NCBI GenBank assembly: GCA_026400555.1
Contig: JAPLOW010000132.1
Location: 1-54,220 of the forward strand
Source of the DNA: Hyphomicrobiales bacterium
Lineage (GTDB): Bacteria > Pseudomonadota > Alphaproteobacteria > Rhizobiales > Beijerinckiaceae
DNA length: 54,220 nucleotides
Reading direction: 5' to 3'
Shown here piece after piece: positions 25,985-34,945 of this stretch (position 1 is the stretch's first letter; each line of letters starts with the position of its first letter). Made by a program: the position numbers and the translations under genes. The notes beneath the pieces were generated by a model. That model saw only the letters and a list, made by a program, of their open reading frames with translations. It was not told the DNA's origin and did not search any database.

Positions 25985-26866
25985 ATGAATGGGACGGCAC
26001 CAGTGAAACATGTGACATCAAGTCAACTCGCCCTCCGTTTGGCGGCCACCATCCTCGTCGCGGCGGGACTGCCGGTCGCGGCAGCGCTGGCGCAAACGAC
26101 CGTTCCGGCTCCGCAGCCCGTCGAGAGCGCCCCCTTGCCGCCGCCCACCGCCGCGCAGCCGGCGCCAGTTCAGGCCCCGCCCGCCGCCTCCGCCGAACCG
26201 GCTCCCTCGCCTTCCGTCGCGCCACCCGCCGCAGCTCCGCCCCCGGCGGCCCCTCCGCCGCCAGCGGCCGCTCCGGCGCCCGTGCAGACGCCGCCCCCGC
26301 CGCAGCCAACACCGCCAATCACGGCGCAACCGCCAGCGACACCCCTCCCCGCCGCCCCCGCGATCGACCGCGACGCGACGCTGGCCGGAAAGCCCGGCGA
26401 CACGATGGGCGTCGACACGCTGGTGCTTTCGCCCAAGCCGGCCCTGACGATTTCGGGCCAGACCACCTGGGACAAGGGGATCGAGACTCTCGCCGGCATC
26501 TTCCAGCGGCTGGAGAATGACGCGGGACGCCTCGGGCTCAGGGTGGCCGGCCGGCCCCTGACCTATTTTGCCGAAACCGACGACATCGGCTTCCGTTACG
26601 AGGCGATCCTGCCCGTCGACAGGCTGCCCGACAATGCCGCCCAACTCGGCGACGTCCGGGCCGGCTCCACCCCCAGCGGCAACGCCCTGCGCTTCACCCA
26701 CAAGTCGCCCTACGACGACATCGACAGCACCTATGAGGGCATCACCGCCTATCTCGACGCCAAGGGACTGACCGTGCGCGACCAGTTCGTCGAGGAGTAT
26801 GTCGGCGACCTGAAGGACCCGGGCGATGCCGGCTTCGAGGTCAACATCTACGTCCAGCCGCGCTGA
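25985..26866 (+). CDS. exported protein with Pro/Ala-rich linker and GyrI-like domain
   Basis: A 293-residue protein. A signal peptide ends with AAALA near residue 35. A low-complexity Pro/Ala region occupies about 40-125 (runs such as [16 protein letters not shown]). The C-terminal 150 residues ([60 protein letters not shown] and [10 protein letters not shown]) look like a GyrI-like / AraC effector-binding fold. This fold normally binds small molecules in the cytoplasm, so an exported copy is notable. GTG at 26003 is an alternative start. It converges with the UxaA large-subunit gene. Confidence 0.7.
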   Translation: MNGTAPVKHVTSSQLALRLAATILVAAGLPVAAALAQTTVPAPQPVESAPLPPPTAAQPAPVQAPPAASAEPAPSPSVAPPAAAPPPAAPPPPAAAPAPVQTPPPPQPTPPITAQPPATPLPAAPAIDRDATLAGKPGDTMGVDTLVLSPKPALTISGQTTWDKGIETLAGIFQRLENDAGRLGLRVAGRPLTYFAETDDIGFRYEAILPVDRLPDNAAQLGDVRAGSTPSGNALRFTHKSPYDDIDSTYEGITAYLDAKGLTVRDQFVEEYVGDLKDPGDAGFEVNIYVQPR

Positions 26867-26873
26867 AACGTCC

Positions 26874-28070
26874 TCAGGTCGGCAGGCAGGCGGGACCGAT
26901 CGGCTCGAAGCTCTTGTAGGTCAGGATGAATTCCTGATGGGCCAGCGCTTCCGAGCGGGTGCGCTTGCCGCGCCCAAGATCAAGCACGAGATCGCGGATG
27001 GCGGCCCCGACCTGGTCGAGCGTGGCCCGGCCCTCAAGAATGGCACCCGCGTCGATATCCATGTCATCGTCCATGCGCCGGAAGGTTTCCGGATTGGCGC
27101 AGATCTTCACCACCGGCGAAATCGCCGAGCCCACGACCGAGCCGCGGCCGGTGACGAACAGGACTGCGTGCGCGCCGCAGGCGATCAGTTCGGCGATCTC
27201 CGCATTGTCGTTGATGTTGGGAAAGCCGAACCGGACCTCGCCATCCGGCACCACATCCAGCAGGTACAGCCCTCCGCGCGGCGGGATATCGCCCGGCTTG
27301 ATCAACCCCGAGATAGGGGACGCGCCCGACTTGGCGTACGCCCCCATCGATTTCTCCTCGATGGTGGTGAGCCCACCATCGGCATTGCCGGCCGCGAATG
27401 AGCCATAGCCGAGTGTGGCGTAGTAGCGGGCGGCCTTGGCGACGCTGGCCTCCAGTTCGGCCCCAAGCGCAGGCGTTACCGCCCTTGCCGCCATGATGTG
27501 TTCGCAGCCGATCAACTCGCCGGTCTCTTCGAAGATGCAGGCAGCGCCGTCCGCGATCAGCAGGTCGAACGCCCGCCCGGCGGCCGGATTGCCGGTGATC
27601 CCCGATGTACCGTCGGAGCCGCCGCAGACCGTGCCCACGACCAGTTCGGATGCTGCCATCGGGACCATCTCGGCCTCGTCCAGCAACAGCCTCTGCTCGG
27701 AGACGAAATCCCGCCCCTCCGCGATCGATTTGCGCGTGCCGCCTGCGGCCTGGATCACCAGCGTCTTCACGGGGCGGCCCGACGCGCGCACAGCCCGCTC
27801 AAGCCCGTACTTGTTGAAGCTCTCGCATCCCAGCGAGACCAGCAGCACAGCACCCACATTCGGATGGGTGCACAGCCGCTCCATCATCGTTTCGGCGTAG
27901 GCGTTCGGATAGCAACCGGGAAAGCCGATGACATGCACATCGGCTTCCCGGAACGGGATAGCGATCTCGCGCGCGACGTGATGGGCGCACTCAACAAGAT
28001 AGCCGACGACAACCGTGTTGCGGATGCCCTTGCGGCCATCGGATCTGGGATAGCCCCGCATGGCGATCAT
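26874..28070 (-). CDS. UxaA family hydro-lyase, large (catalytic) subunit
   Basis: A 398-residue protein of the altronate/galactarate dehydratase superfamily, which removes water from sugar acids to give 2-keto-3-deoxy acids. Seen are RSDGRKGIRNTVVVGYLVEC near residues 9-28, VHVIGFPGCYPNAYAET, LVSLGCESFNKYGLE, the core VVGTVCGGSDGTSGITGNPA near 143-162 and TEEKSM-like TTIEEKSMGAYAKSG. These match the catalytic half, with conserved cysteines in GCY, GCES and CGGSDG. The true substrate is unknown. It overlaps the small-subunit stop by four bases (ATGA at 28067-28070), so both subunits are translated together. Confidence 0.85.
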   Translation of the reverse strand: MIAMRGYPRSDGRKGIRNTVVVGYLVECAHHVAREIAIPFREADVHVIGFPGCYPNAYAETMMERLCTHPNVGAVLLVSLGCESFNKYGLERAVRASGRPVKTLVIQAAGGTRKSIAEGRDFVSEQRLLLDEAEMVPMAASELVVGTVCGGSDGTSGITGNPAAGRAFDLLIADGAACIFEETGELIGCEHIMAARAVTPALGAELEASVAKAARYYATLGYGSFAAGNADGGLTTIEEKSMGAYAKSGASPISGLIKPGDIPPRGGLYLLDVVPDGEVRFGFPNINDNAEIAELIACGAHAVLFVTGRGSVVGSAISPVVKICANPETFRRMDDDMDIDAGAILEGRATLDQVGAAIRDLVLDLGRGKRTRSEALAHQEFILTYKSFEPIGPACLPT

Positions 28071-28393
28071 GCCCCGCTCCCCTGTTCCGCCGTCAGATGA
28101 TAGGTCGGCGTGTAATCGCTTCGCACATTGTGCACGTGAACATGCTCGCCGGGGGCAATCGCCTGCGTGGCGACCCCGATCGGCGCGCCATACTTGATGA
28201 TCTTCTCGCCAGCGGCGATGGCACGGCGCGCAAGCTTGTGTCCGATCGGCAAGTCAACGGCCAGGACAGCCGCACGGCCTTCAATCGACATAGCCTCCCC
28301 CGCCGCGATCCGCTGTCGCGCCACGAGCACGTTGTCGCCTGAACCGAGCAGCAGCAGACGTCCATCGCTGACAGCACGCTTCGCCTCTGCCAT
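28067..28393 (-). CDS. UxaA family hydro-lyase, small (SAF-domain) subunit
   Basis: A 108-residue SAF-domain protein: LLLLGSGDNVLVARQRIAAG near 13-32, LPIGHKLARRAIAAGEKIIKYG near 48-69, and GVATQAIAPGEHVHVHNV near 73-90. This corresponds to the N-terminal domain of single-chain altronate dehydratases and is encoded separately here. The ATG at 28393 gives the family N-terminus; the frame is open further upstream but without family resemblance. Divergent from the Tat-exported FAH hydrolase, with 295 bases between starts. The pair probably forms one enzyme acting on a hydroxy-acid. Confidence 0.85.
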   Translation of the reverse strand: MAEAKRAVSDGRLLLLGSGDNVLVARQRIAAGEAMSIEGRAAVLAVDLPIGHKLARRAIAAGEKIIKYGAPIGVATQAIAPGEHVHVHNVRSDYTPTYHLTAEQGSGA

Positions 28394-28688
28394 GTCAAAT
28401 CCCACGCTGACCGACGCGCATGAGTCCACCCGACATTGGCATCTCCCCTCAGGCTTGTTTTCTTGCGATCGTGACCGGTTCGGAGCCCGATTGCAACCGC
28501 CTGCGATCGGCCTCGCACCCCTCACCGCCCCAGGCTGCCCGCTGTCACAATCCGGTGGACTACGGCGATGGCCGTTGACATTTTCTCAGGCGCGCCATCG
28601 TTTTGGAGCCGGAGCGCAAGCGGACCGCTATCGCCTCGCCCGCCCGGATGAAAACCGATACCGCAGCAACGTCTGCCCTGGAGGAACC

Positions 28689-29495
28689 ATGACCGCACAG
28701 AACGACACGACGCACACCCGCCGTTCCATCCTTGGCGCCAGCGGTGGCGCAGCCGCCGCCCTTGCCGCCGGACCGGCGCTGGCGCAGGCCACCACGGCCG
28801 CGAAGTCGCCCTTCACCGTCGCGCAGACGACAATCCCGATCGTCGGCACGACCGACGTCTTCCCCGTACGCCGCATCTACTGCATCGGGCGCAACTATGC
28901 CGCCCATGCCCGCGAGATGGGTTCGGACCCAACGCGTGAGCCACCCTTCTTCTTCCAGAAGCCGACCGACGCCATCCAGTTCGTCGCCCCCGGCACGGTG
29001 GCCGACCACGCCTATCCATCGCTGACCAAGAACTATCACTACGAGGTCGAACTTGTGGCGGCGCTGAAGTCGGGCGGCAAGAACATCAAGATGGAGGACG
29101 CGCTCAGCCACGTCTATGGCTACGCCCTCGGCCTCGACATGACACGCCGCGACCTCCAGCGCGCACTGGGCGACGAGAAGAAGCCCTGGGAGATCGGCAA
29201 GAGCTTCGACCAGTCGGCCCCGATCGGTCCGCTGCACCGCGTCGAGCAGGTCGGCCATTTCAAGGACCAGCGCATCTCGCTGGCGGTCAACAGCACAGTG
29301 AAGCAGAACGCCACGCTGGCGCACATGATCTGGTCGGTCGCCGAACAGATCGTGCGCCTGTCGGAAGCCTTCGAGCTCAAGGCCGGCGACATCATCTATT
29401 CCGGCACGCCGGAGAATGTCGGCCCCGTGGTGCGCGGCGACACCATCCTGTGCAAGCTGGATGGCCTGCCGGACCTGTCGATCAAGATCGTCTGA
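28689..29495 (+). CDS. Tat-exported fumarylacetoacetate hydrolase (FAH) family protein
   Basis: A 268-residue protein. Residues 9-36 (HTRRSILGASGGAAAALAAG then PALAQA) form a twin-arginine signal peptide, unusual because FAH-family enzymes are normally cytoplasmic. The catalytic domain has IYCIGRNYAAHAREMG near 69-84, PPFFFQKPTDAI near 92, the metal ligands in YHYEVELVAALKSGG near 117-131 and LGLDMTRRDLQ. GDIIYSGTPENVGPVVRGD closes it. Most similar in outline to 2-keto-4-pentenoate hydratase-type / YcgM-type members. TGGAGGAACC directly precedes the ATG. It is divergent from the UxaA-type genes, suggesting a keto-acid pathway, though compartments would differ. Confidence 0.85.
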   Translation: MTAQNDTTHTRRSILGASGGAAAALAAGPALAQATTAAKSPFTVAQTTIPIVGTTDVFPVRRIYCIGRNYAAHAREMGSDPTREPPFFFQKPTDAIQFVAPGTVADHAYPSLTKNYHYEVELVAALKSGGKNIKMEDALSHVYGYALGLDMTRRDLQRALGDEKKPWEIGKSFDQSAPIGPLHRVEQVGHFKDQRISLAVNSTVKQNATLAHMIWSVAEQIVRLSEAFELKAGDIIYSGTPENVGPVVRGDTILCKLDGLPDLSIKIV

Positions 29496-29523
29496 CGAAC
29501 CAACGATGGCGGCCTGAACAGCA

Positions 29524-29548
29524 TCGCCCGCGACAGCGTTGCGGGCGA
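29524..29548 (+). terminator. hairpin after the FAH-family gene
   Basis: TCGCCCGC (29524-29531) pairs perfectly with GCGGGCGA (29541-29548) across a nine-base loop, 29 bases past the stop codon. A short ATTGGTGTCT follows instead of a T-run. Probably the terminator. Confidence 0.5.
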
Positions 29549-29594
29549 ATTGGTGTCTGGCTGCGCGCGGCCGGAGCCGCGCCGATGCAGGAAT

Positions 29595-29980
29595 TCAGTG
29601 GGCGCCGCCGCCGTAGCCGAGTTCCGTGAGATAGCCGTCCACGCTGCGCTGTTGGAGCTCGACCATGTATCGAGCAGCACGATCTTCTGGCTGGGGCCGA
29701 AGATGTCCTGCACTGTCAGCGTCAGGTCGGTGGCGCGGGCGCTGTTGTCGAGATCGACGCCGTTCATCGTGCTCAGGTCTGAGAAGCCGCGTGCAACGCC
29801 CGTGACCTTCAGGCCAATCAGTGAAGGCGAATCCTCGCCCAGGCGAAAGTCAATGATGACGTCCATGCCGCGCACGGTGTCGGCGCCGTTGAGCGCCAGC
29901 ACAACGTCGGCGCCATCGGTTCCCCTGATGTTGTCGGCCCTGCCGGTCCCGGTGCCGGTGATGAGATTGACATCAGTCAT
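29595..29980 (-). pseudogene. short RTX-like calcium-binding protein, C-terminus frameshifted
   Basis: The frame from 29980 reads MTDVNLITGTGTGRADNIRG, TDGADVVLALNGADTVRGMD and then DFRLGEDSPSLIGLKVTGVA and VQDIFGPSQKIVLLDTWSSS. The first part has one or two degenerate nonapeptide RTX repeats, and the second resembles the tail of type I secreted RTX proteins. After NSAAWT the expected ending DGYLTELGYGGGAH and a stop lie in another frame (stop at 29595-29597), so a one-base indel near 29640 seems likely. The 5' end is healthy, with GGGGGGAC before the ATG. Either a recent pseudogene or a sequence error; the parental protein may have been larger. Confidence 0.6.
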
Positions 29981-30305
29981 GTAGTCCCCCCACGGGTCGA
30001 TCGTTCATGGTTGACGATCTGTGAATGCCGCAGTGTTTCACAGCGCCGGCAACGAGGCGGGCAAGCCTGATGCGGCAGATCAGTAAACCGACGGACAGAT
30101 TATACATACAATATCTGTGATTACTGCCGGGCAATGCTGCGTGGGACGGAGCGGTGGAGCTGGTGCTTCCAGACGGTTGGGCAATCATTGCGGGGAAGTC
30201 TGCCCCCTTCAGTGAACCGGCGATGGCACCGGATGAAAATTGCCGGAACAGCTGCAGGGCGCCTGAACGCACCGCAGGCAGCACGCGGCAGGAAAGGCGG
30301 TGCCC
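29981..30305. other. intergenic stretch, nothing recognised
   Basis: The 325 bases between the RTX remnant and the CxxCH ORF hold no credible gene. The part around 30090-30125 is AT-richer than its neighbours (ATTATACATACAATATCTG) and may hold a promoter for one or both strands, but no confident -35/-10 pair was found. Confidence 0.5.
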
Positions 30306-30455
30306 TTGCGGGGTTTGTTGATGTTCATGGGGGCCGTCACTCTCGCCATGCTGGCCGCCATCGGCCTGCACACCGCCCTGATTGCCGCATCGCACGGCGA
30401 AGGCCGCATGGCCACCTCGGCGCAATCGACCTGCGCCAGTTGCCACAACCACTAG
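30306..30455 (+). CDS. short membrane-anchored CxxCH protein
   Basis: A 49-codon ORF beginning at TTG 30306, with AGGAAAGG at 30290-30297 eight bases upstream; ATG at 30321 is an alternative giving 44 codons. The protein is a single hydrophobic helix (MFMGAVTLAMLAAIGLHTAL) followed by a short polar stretch and an extreme C-terminal CASCHNH. CxxCH is the covalent haem c attachment motif, and the topology would place it in the periplasm. No family recognised. It could be a truncated cytochrome remnant, a mini-cytochrome or a chance ORF. Confidence 0.35.
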   Translation: MRGLLMFMGAVTLAMLAAIGLHTALIAASHGEGRMATSAQSTCASCHNH

Positions 30456-30569
30456 ATATGCTTTGGGCGGCAGGCCTCAGGCAGATGCGGAACCCGGCCT
30501 TCGGAAAGGCAATCCGCCCTCGCCAGCTTTCAGCATGCGATCATCACGGCAAGATATCGCGGCGTCGGC

Positions 30570-31354
30570 TCAGGCTGCGGCGCGCTCCACCCGGTTGCGC
30601 TCTTCAGTCTTGGCGCGGTCGAGCGCCGCGTCCGCCCTGGCGATGAGGGAGGCGCAGTCGGCGTCGTCATGGGCAGCCATGGCAAGGCCGATGCTGACGC
30701 TGATCATCATCGGCGAGGCCTCCTCACCAATGGCAAACGGCTGTTCGATGCAGACGCGGCGTGCGGTGTCGGCCGACTCCATAGCCTGGCGGATAGACAG
30801 GCCGGTGACAAGCAGGCAGAACTCCTCGTCACCATGGCGGGCGATCACGGCCCCGTCCCCGCGTCCCGCTTCGGCCAGCAGGGCGGCGACATGTCGGATC
30901 GCGCGATCGCCAACCTCATGGCCGTGGCGGTCATTGACCGCCTTGAAGTGATCAATGTCGCACATCAGCAGCGCAACCGGCGCCTGCGCGCGGCGCGCGT
31001 TCGTGATTGCGGTCTGCGCCGCCTCCTCGAAGCCTCGGCGGTTCAGCAGCCCCGTGAACGGATCGATACGGACCAGAGTGTCGAGTTCGGCATGGGCATG
31101 TTTCAACGCACGCATGGTGGCCGGCAGCCGCCACGTCACGACCGGCGCGACGCAGAACGGCACCACGGCGCCGATGACGAGCCTGTTGATCCAGATTTCG
31201 GCGATCCTGGCCTGACGGTCCGGATTAACGCGCACAGGAGCAACAAGGCCAGACTGGTCAACACAAGCGAGATCGCGATGGACGCCGCCGTCACCAGTGC
31301 CGACGACCGGATCACATCCGCCCTGTTCATGATGGTTGACGGACGCGCCACCAT
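30570..31354 (-). pseudogene. GGDEF-domain protein, frameshifted near the first membrane helix
   Basis: The start at 31354 has GGAGG upstream and encodes a first transmembrane helix (SALVTAASIAISLVLTSLALLLL). The rest lies in another frame: NPDRQARIAEIWINRLVIGA, a second helix, then a GGDEF domain with RIDPFTGLLNRRGFEEA, LLMCDIDHFKAVNDRHGHEV and IARHGDEEFCLL. The switch is at 31232-31238 (CCTGTGCG on the coding strand), where one G restores LLLLVRVNP. The signature reads GDEEF rather than GGDEF or GGEEF, and no RxxD inhibitory site is at the usual spacing, so diguanylate cyclase activity is doubtful even if the frame is restored. Confidence 0.7.
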
Positions 31355-31521
31355 CGTGCCTCCACCACGGCGGTCGTACCAGCCCAAGCACAATAGCCGA
31401 TTAAGGCAGCGGGTTAGCGATAAGCGTGAAAGAGTGCATGTGCGACGTTTCACGGTCGGCGGTCGCGTCCATGTCGTTAAGCCCCGGTTTTAGGGCGCGA
31501 GTTGCCGTCAGCGCGCGGCGC

Positions 31522-31764
31522 TCAATCCCATTTCTCGATCAGAGGTCCGAACATGCGGGCCCTCATGCAGATGTCGAAGGTCTCCTGCGGCACGGGCTGG
31601 ACGCCGCCGCCCATGGCGGCCATGCAACTGCGCCGCGCCTGCGCTTCGGTGTAGGAATTGCCCACCGGCGCGATTCCCACATCAGGTCCGTTGCCCGCCG
31701 TCTGGCATCCGGCAAGCGTCAGTGCGGCAAGGCCCGCGAACACTTCACCCAGCAGCAGTCGCAT
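31522..31764 (-). CDS. small lipoprotein of unknown function
   Basis: An 80-residue protein with a lipoprotein signal: MRLLLGEVFAGLAALTLAGC, with the lipobox LAGC at residues 17-20. The mature part contains SYTEAQARRSCMAAMGGGVQ and PVPQETFDICMRARMFGPL, with two cysteines spaced about 20 residues apart, which may form a disulfide. The ATG at 31764 has GGGAG six bases upstream; ATG at 31770 is too close to it. No family recognised. It is flanked downstream by 167 bases up to the GGDEF start and upstream by palindromic repeats. Confidence 0.65.
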   Translation of the reverse strand: MRLLLGEVFAGLAALTLAGCQTAGNGPDVGIAPVGNSYTEAQARRSCMAAMGGGVQPVPQETFDICMRARMFGPLIEKWD

Positions 31765-31897
31765 CGGCATCTCCCGTATCGTGATTGTCGTGGCCCGCGC
31801 CAGAAGGCGCGGTAAGCCCTTCAGCTTGGACTTGTTTGAACGTCTTGCCAACGCCTCTGGTTCCACGAATTCGTGTCAGGGCTGAGCCTCTGTTGTC

Positions 31898-31920
31898 ATT
31901 GTCGGGCTCGCCCCGACCAT
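31898..31920. repeat. GTCGGG/CCCGAC intergenic palindrome, copy 1
   Basis: ATTGTCGGG and CCCGACCAT flank CTCGC, with one mismatch between arms. It matches the copy at 31995-32017, about 75 bases away, in the gap between the lipoprotein and uvrB. Confidence 0.6.
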
Positions 31921-31994
31921 GGCGGTGGGGCTACTGAATTGTGTGCACTATCACCATAATTCGTGCCTAGACGTCGTCGACACGGCAAACGTGG

Positions 31995-32017
31995 ATGGTC
32001 GGGTCGAGCCCGACCAT
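31995..32017. repeat. GTCGGG/CCCGAC intergenic palindrome, copy 2
   Basis: ATGGTCGGG (31995-32003) is the perfect complement of CCCGACCAT (32009-32017) around TCGAG. It lies 24 bases from the uvrB stop and may serve as a terminator or as a mobile palindromic unit. Confidence 0.65.
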
Positions 32018-32040
32018 GACGGCGGGCTGTTCCACGAACC

Positions 32041-34839
32041 TCACCTTCGCCGTCTCGGCACCCCGCCGCCCTTCGCCCGCGCCCCGCCGCCCACCGGCAC
32101 TTCGCGGTCTGTGCCCGGCCCCATCTCGTCCAGCCCCGGCTTGCGGGCGCGCGTCAGAGTGTTCGCCGCCCGGCCATAGGTCCGCTCCCCCGCATAACTC
32201 CCCGATGACGCTTCGATCATGCGCTGGCTAGCCATGGGGTCGTCAGCGATGGCGAGTTCGGTGGCTTGCAGGCGCTTGAGTTCGTCGCGCAGGCGGGCGG
32301 CGGTTTCGAATTCGAGATTGGCGGCGGCCTCGCGCATGCGCTTTTCGAGGTCGGCCATCACGGCTTTCAGGTTATGGCCGACAGTAGCCTTGTCCTTCGA
32401 CAGTCCAACATCGACGGTGACGCGGTCGCGCTCGTAGACGCTGTCGAGAATGTCGCCGATGTTGCGCTTGATGGTCTGCGGCGTGATGCCGTTGGCGAGG
32501 TTGAAGGCCGTCTGCTTCTCGCGCCGGCGGTTGGTCTCAGCCATCGCCCGCTCCATCGAGCCGGTGATGTGGTCAGCGTAAAGGATGACCTTGCCGTCGA
32601 CATTGCGCGCGGCGCGGCCAATCGTCTGGATCAACGACGTCTCGGAGCGCAAAAAGCCTTCCTTGTCGGCGTCGAGGATGGCGACCAGCGCGCATTCGGG
32701 GATGTCCAGCCCCTCACGCAAGAGGTTGATGCCGACCAGCACGTCGAACGTGCCGAGGCGCAGGTCGCGCAGGATCTCGATGCGCTCGATCGTGTCGATG
32801 TCCGAGTGCATGTAGCGCACGCGCACGCCGTTCTCGTGCAGGTATTCGGTCAGGTCCTCGGCCATGCGTTTGGTCAGCACGGTGACGAGGGTGCGGTAGC
32901 CCTTCGCCGCCACCTCCTTCACCTCGTCAAGAAGGTGAGCGACCTGATGCTTGGCAGGCTGGATTTCCACGGGCGGGTCGATCAGCCCCGTGGGCCGGAT
33001 GACCTGTTCGGTGAAGACGCCGCCGGTCTGCTCCATCTCCCAATGGCTCGGCGTGGCCGAGACATGGATCGATTGCGGGCGCATCGCGTCCCATTCTTCA
33101 AACCGCAGCGGCCGGTTGTCCATGCAGCTCGGCAGGCGGAAGCCGTATTCCGCCAGCGTCGCCTTTCGCCGGAAGTCGCCCTTGTACATCGCGCCGATCT
33201 GGGGGACCGTGACATGGCTCTCGTCGGTGAAGACGATGGTGTTGTCGGGCAGGTATTCGAACAGTGTCGGCGGCGGCTCGCCGGGCTGGCGGCCGGTGAT
33301 ATAGCGCGAATAGTTCTCGATACCGTTGCACGAGCCGGTGGCTTCCAGCATTTCAAGGTCGAACACGGTGCGCTGCTCAAGCCGCTGCGCTTCGAGCAGG
33401 CGACCGGTGCGGATCAGCTCGTCGAGGCGCTGTTTCAACTCGGATTTGATGCTCTTGATGGCCTGCTGCAGCGTCGGGCGCGGGGTCACATAGTGCGAGT
33501 TGGCGTAGACCTTCACGGCGCTGAGATCGGCGATCTTGTCGCCGGTGAGAGGGTCGAACTCGACGATGGTCTCGATCTCGTCGCCGAACAGCGAGACACG
33601 CCAGGCGCGGTCCTCAAGGTGGGCCGGGAAAACTTCGATGATGTCGCCGCGCACGCGGAAGGTGCCGCGCGCGAAATCGCCGGTGGTGCGCTTGTATTGC
33701 AGCGCCACCAGATCTGCGATGAGCTGGCGCTGCTCCACCGTCTCGCCGACCTTCATCGAGAAGGTCATGGCGGTGTAGGTCTCGACCGAGCCGATGCCGT
33801 AGATGCACGACACGGACGCCACGATGATCACGTCGTCGCGCTCCAGCAGCGCCCGCGTGGCCGAGTGGCGCATGCGGTCGATCTGCTCGTTGATGGTGCT
33901 TTCTTTCTCGATATAGGTGTCCGAGCGCGGCACATAGGCCTCGGGCTGGTAGTAGTCGTAGTACGAGACGAAATACTCGACTGCATTGTTGGGAAAGAAG
34001 CTCTTGAACTCGCCATAGAGCTGCGCCGCCAGCGTCTTGTTTGGCGCAAGGATCAGGGCCGGGCGCTGCGTCTTCTCGATCACCTGCGCCATGGTGAAGG
34101 TCTTGCCCGAACCGGTGACGCCGAGCAGCACCTGATCCTTGTCGTTGGCCTCGATGCCGGCCACGAGGTCGGCGATCGCGGTCGGCTGGTCGCCTGCGGG
34201 CGTATATTCCGAGACGATCTTGAAGGGAATTCCGCCTTCCATCTTCTCGGGCCGGGCCGGGCGGTGCGGCGTCCAGGGCCGGTCCGGATCGATGAAGGGC
34301 GAGCCTGCACGCAGGCGTTCGGCCAGCGCCTCAGCGGTGATGCCGGCCCCGGTCAGCGCCTCCATTTCGTCTTCGGGATACGACGAGACATTGCCTTGCC
34401 GCACGCGGCGCGGGGCCTGGTCGACCACGTCGCTGTAGCTGAGCGAGGTGTCGTCGACGCCCCATTTGCGGCCCTTCTTCGCGGTGGGATCGGGCTTCTC
34501 GGTCTTGTCGGTCTTGCCATAGACGGCGCCGTCACCCTGCCGGTTGCCGGGCAGCTTGATGCGGCTGCGCTGTTCGCCGCCGGCGGTGGGCAGTCCGAGG
34601 CTTTTGGCAAGCTTGCCGTCGACGCCCGTCAGCGGACCGGCATCGAAGCCCGCCTGCCGGCTTTCGCCGAAGCCGCCGCGGTCATTGGCCGACGCGCCGG
34701 GGCCTGCCGTGCCACGGTTGATGCCCGGGTTGAGCAGATCGGCAAGATAGCTCTCGAGCGGGATCACCGCCGGCTTCGACGCCTTTGCGGAAGTCTGGCG
34801 CGCCGGATCGCGCGCGGGTTTGCTGGGTGGTTTGGCCAT
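32041..34839 (-). CDS. uvrB: excinuclease ABC subunit B
   Basis: UvrB is the damage-verifying helicase-like subunit of nucleotide excision repair. The 932-residue protein has about 200 extra N-terminal residues, low complexity and basic, of the kind seen in many alphaproteobacterial UvrBs. The core then begins [20 protein letters not shown]. Walker A is [11 protein letters not shown] near 240-250, with the beta-hairpin [20 protein letters not shown] shortly after. Helicase motifs include [29 protein letters not shown] and [19 protein letters not shown] motif ([20 protein letters not shown]) is near the C-terminus, followed by a charged tail. uvrC lies 13 kb away. Confidence 0.95.
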   Translation of the reverse strand: MAKPPSKPARDPARQTSAKASKPAVIPLESYLADLLNPGINRGTAGPGASANDRGGFGESRQAGFDAGPLTGVDGKLAKSLGLPTAGGEQRSRIKLPGNRQGDGAVYGKTDKTEKPDPTAKKGRKWGVDDTSLSYSDVVDQAPRRVRQGNVSSYPEDEMEALTGAGITAEALAERLRAGSPFIDPDRPWTPHRPARPEKMEGGIPFKIVSEYTPAGDQPTAIADLVAGIEANDKDQVLLGVTGSGKTFTMAQVIEKTQRPALILAPNKTLAAQLYGEFKSFFPNNAVEYFVSYYDYYQPEAYVPRSDTYIEKESTINEQIDRMRHSATRALLERDDVIIVASVSCIYGIGSVETYTAMTFSMKVGETVEQRQLIADLVALQYKRTTGDFARGTFRVRGDIIEVFPAHLEDRAWRVSLFGDEIETIVEFDPLTGDKIADLSAVKVYANSHYVTPRPTLQQAIKSIKSELKQRLDELIRTGRLLEAQRLEQRTVFDLEMLEATGSCNGIENYSRYITGRQPGEPPPTLFEYLPDNTIVFTDESHVTVPQIGAMYKGDFRRKATLAEYGFRLPSCMDNRPLRFEEWDAMRPQSIHVSATPSHWEMEQTGGVFTEQVIRPTGLIDPPVEIQPAKHQVAHLLDEVKEVAAKGYRTLVTVLTKRMAEDLTEYLHENGVRVRYMHSDIDTIERIEILRDLRLGTFDVLVGINLLREGLDIPECALVAILDADKEGFLRSETSLIQTIGRAARNVDGKVILYADHITGSMERAMAETNRRREKQTAFNLANGITPQTIKRNIGDILDSVYERDRVTVDVGLSKDKATVGHNLKAVMADLEKRMREAAANLEFETAARLRDELKRLQATELAIADDPMASQRMIEASSGSYAGERTYGRAANTLTRARKPGLDEMGPGTDREVPVGGGARAKGGGVPRRRR

Positions 34840-34945
34840 GGTCCAGATATGGGCCGAGTCTGGCGCGGATGCGAGGGGGTCCTTGTGCTGCCATTGGCAA
34901 GACCGCTATGCACGCACGAACAGATCTGAATGGCTGCATCAACCC

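Noticed and set aside
26170-26380. Proline/alanine repeat region as a CRISPR or tandem-repeat array
   Set aside because: The repeats are low-complexity coding sequence for a Pro/Ala linker, with no constant unit or spacers.
29973-30452. 159-codon minus-strand frame over the RTX/CxxCH gap
   Set aside because: It overlaps the RTX start, has no motif or ribosome-binding site and mixed composition.
32266-34929. 887-codon plus-strand frame opposite uvrB
   Set aside because: Its length reflects GC-rich codon bias of uvrB on the other strand; it reads as Val/Asp/Arg/His repeats without motifs.
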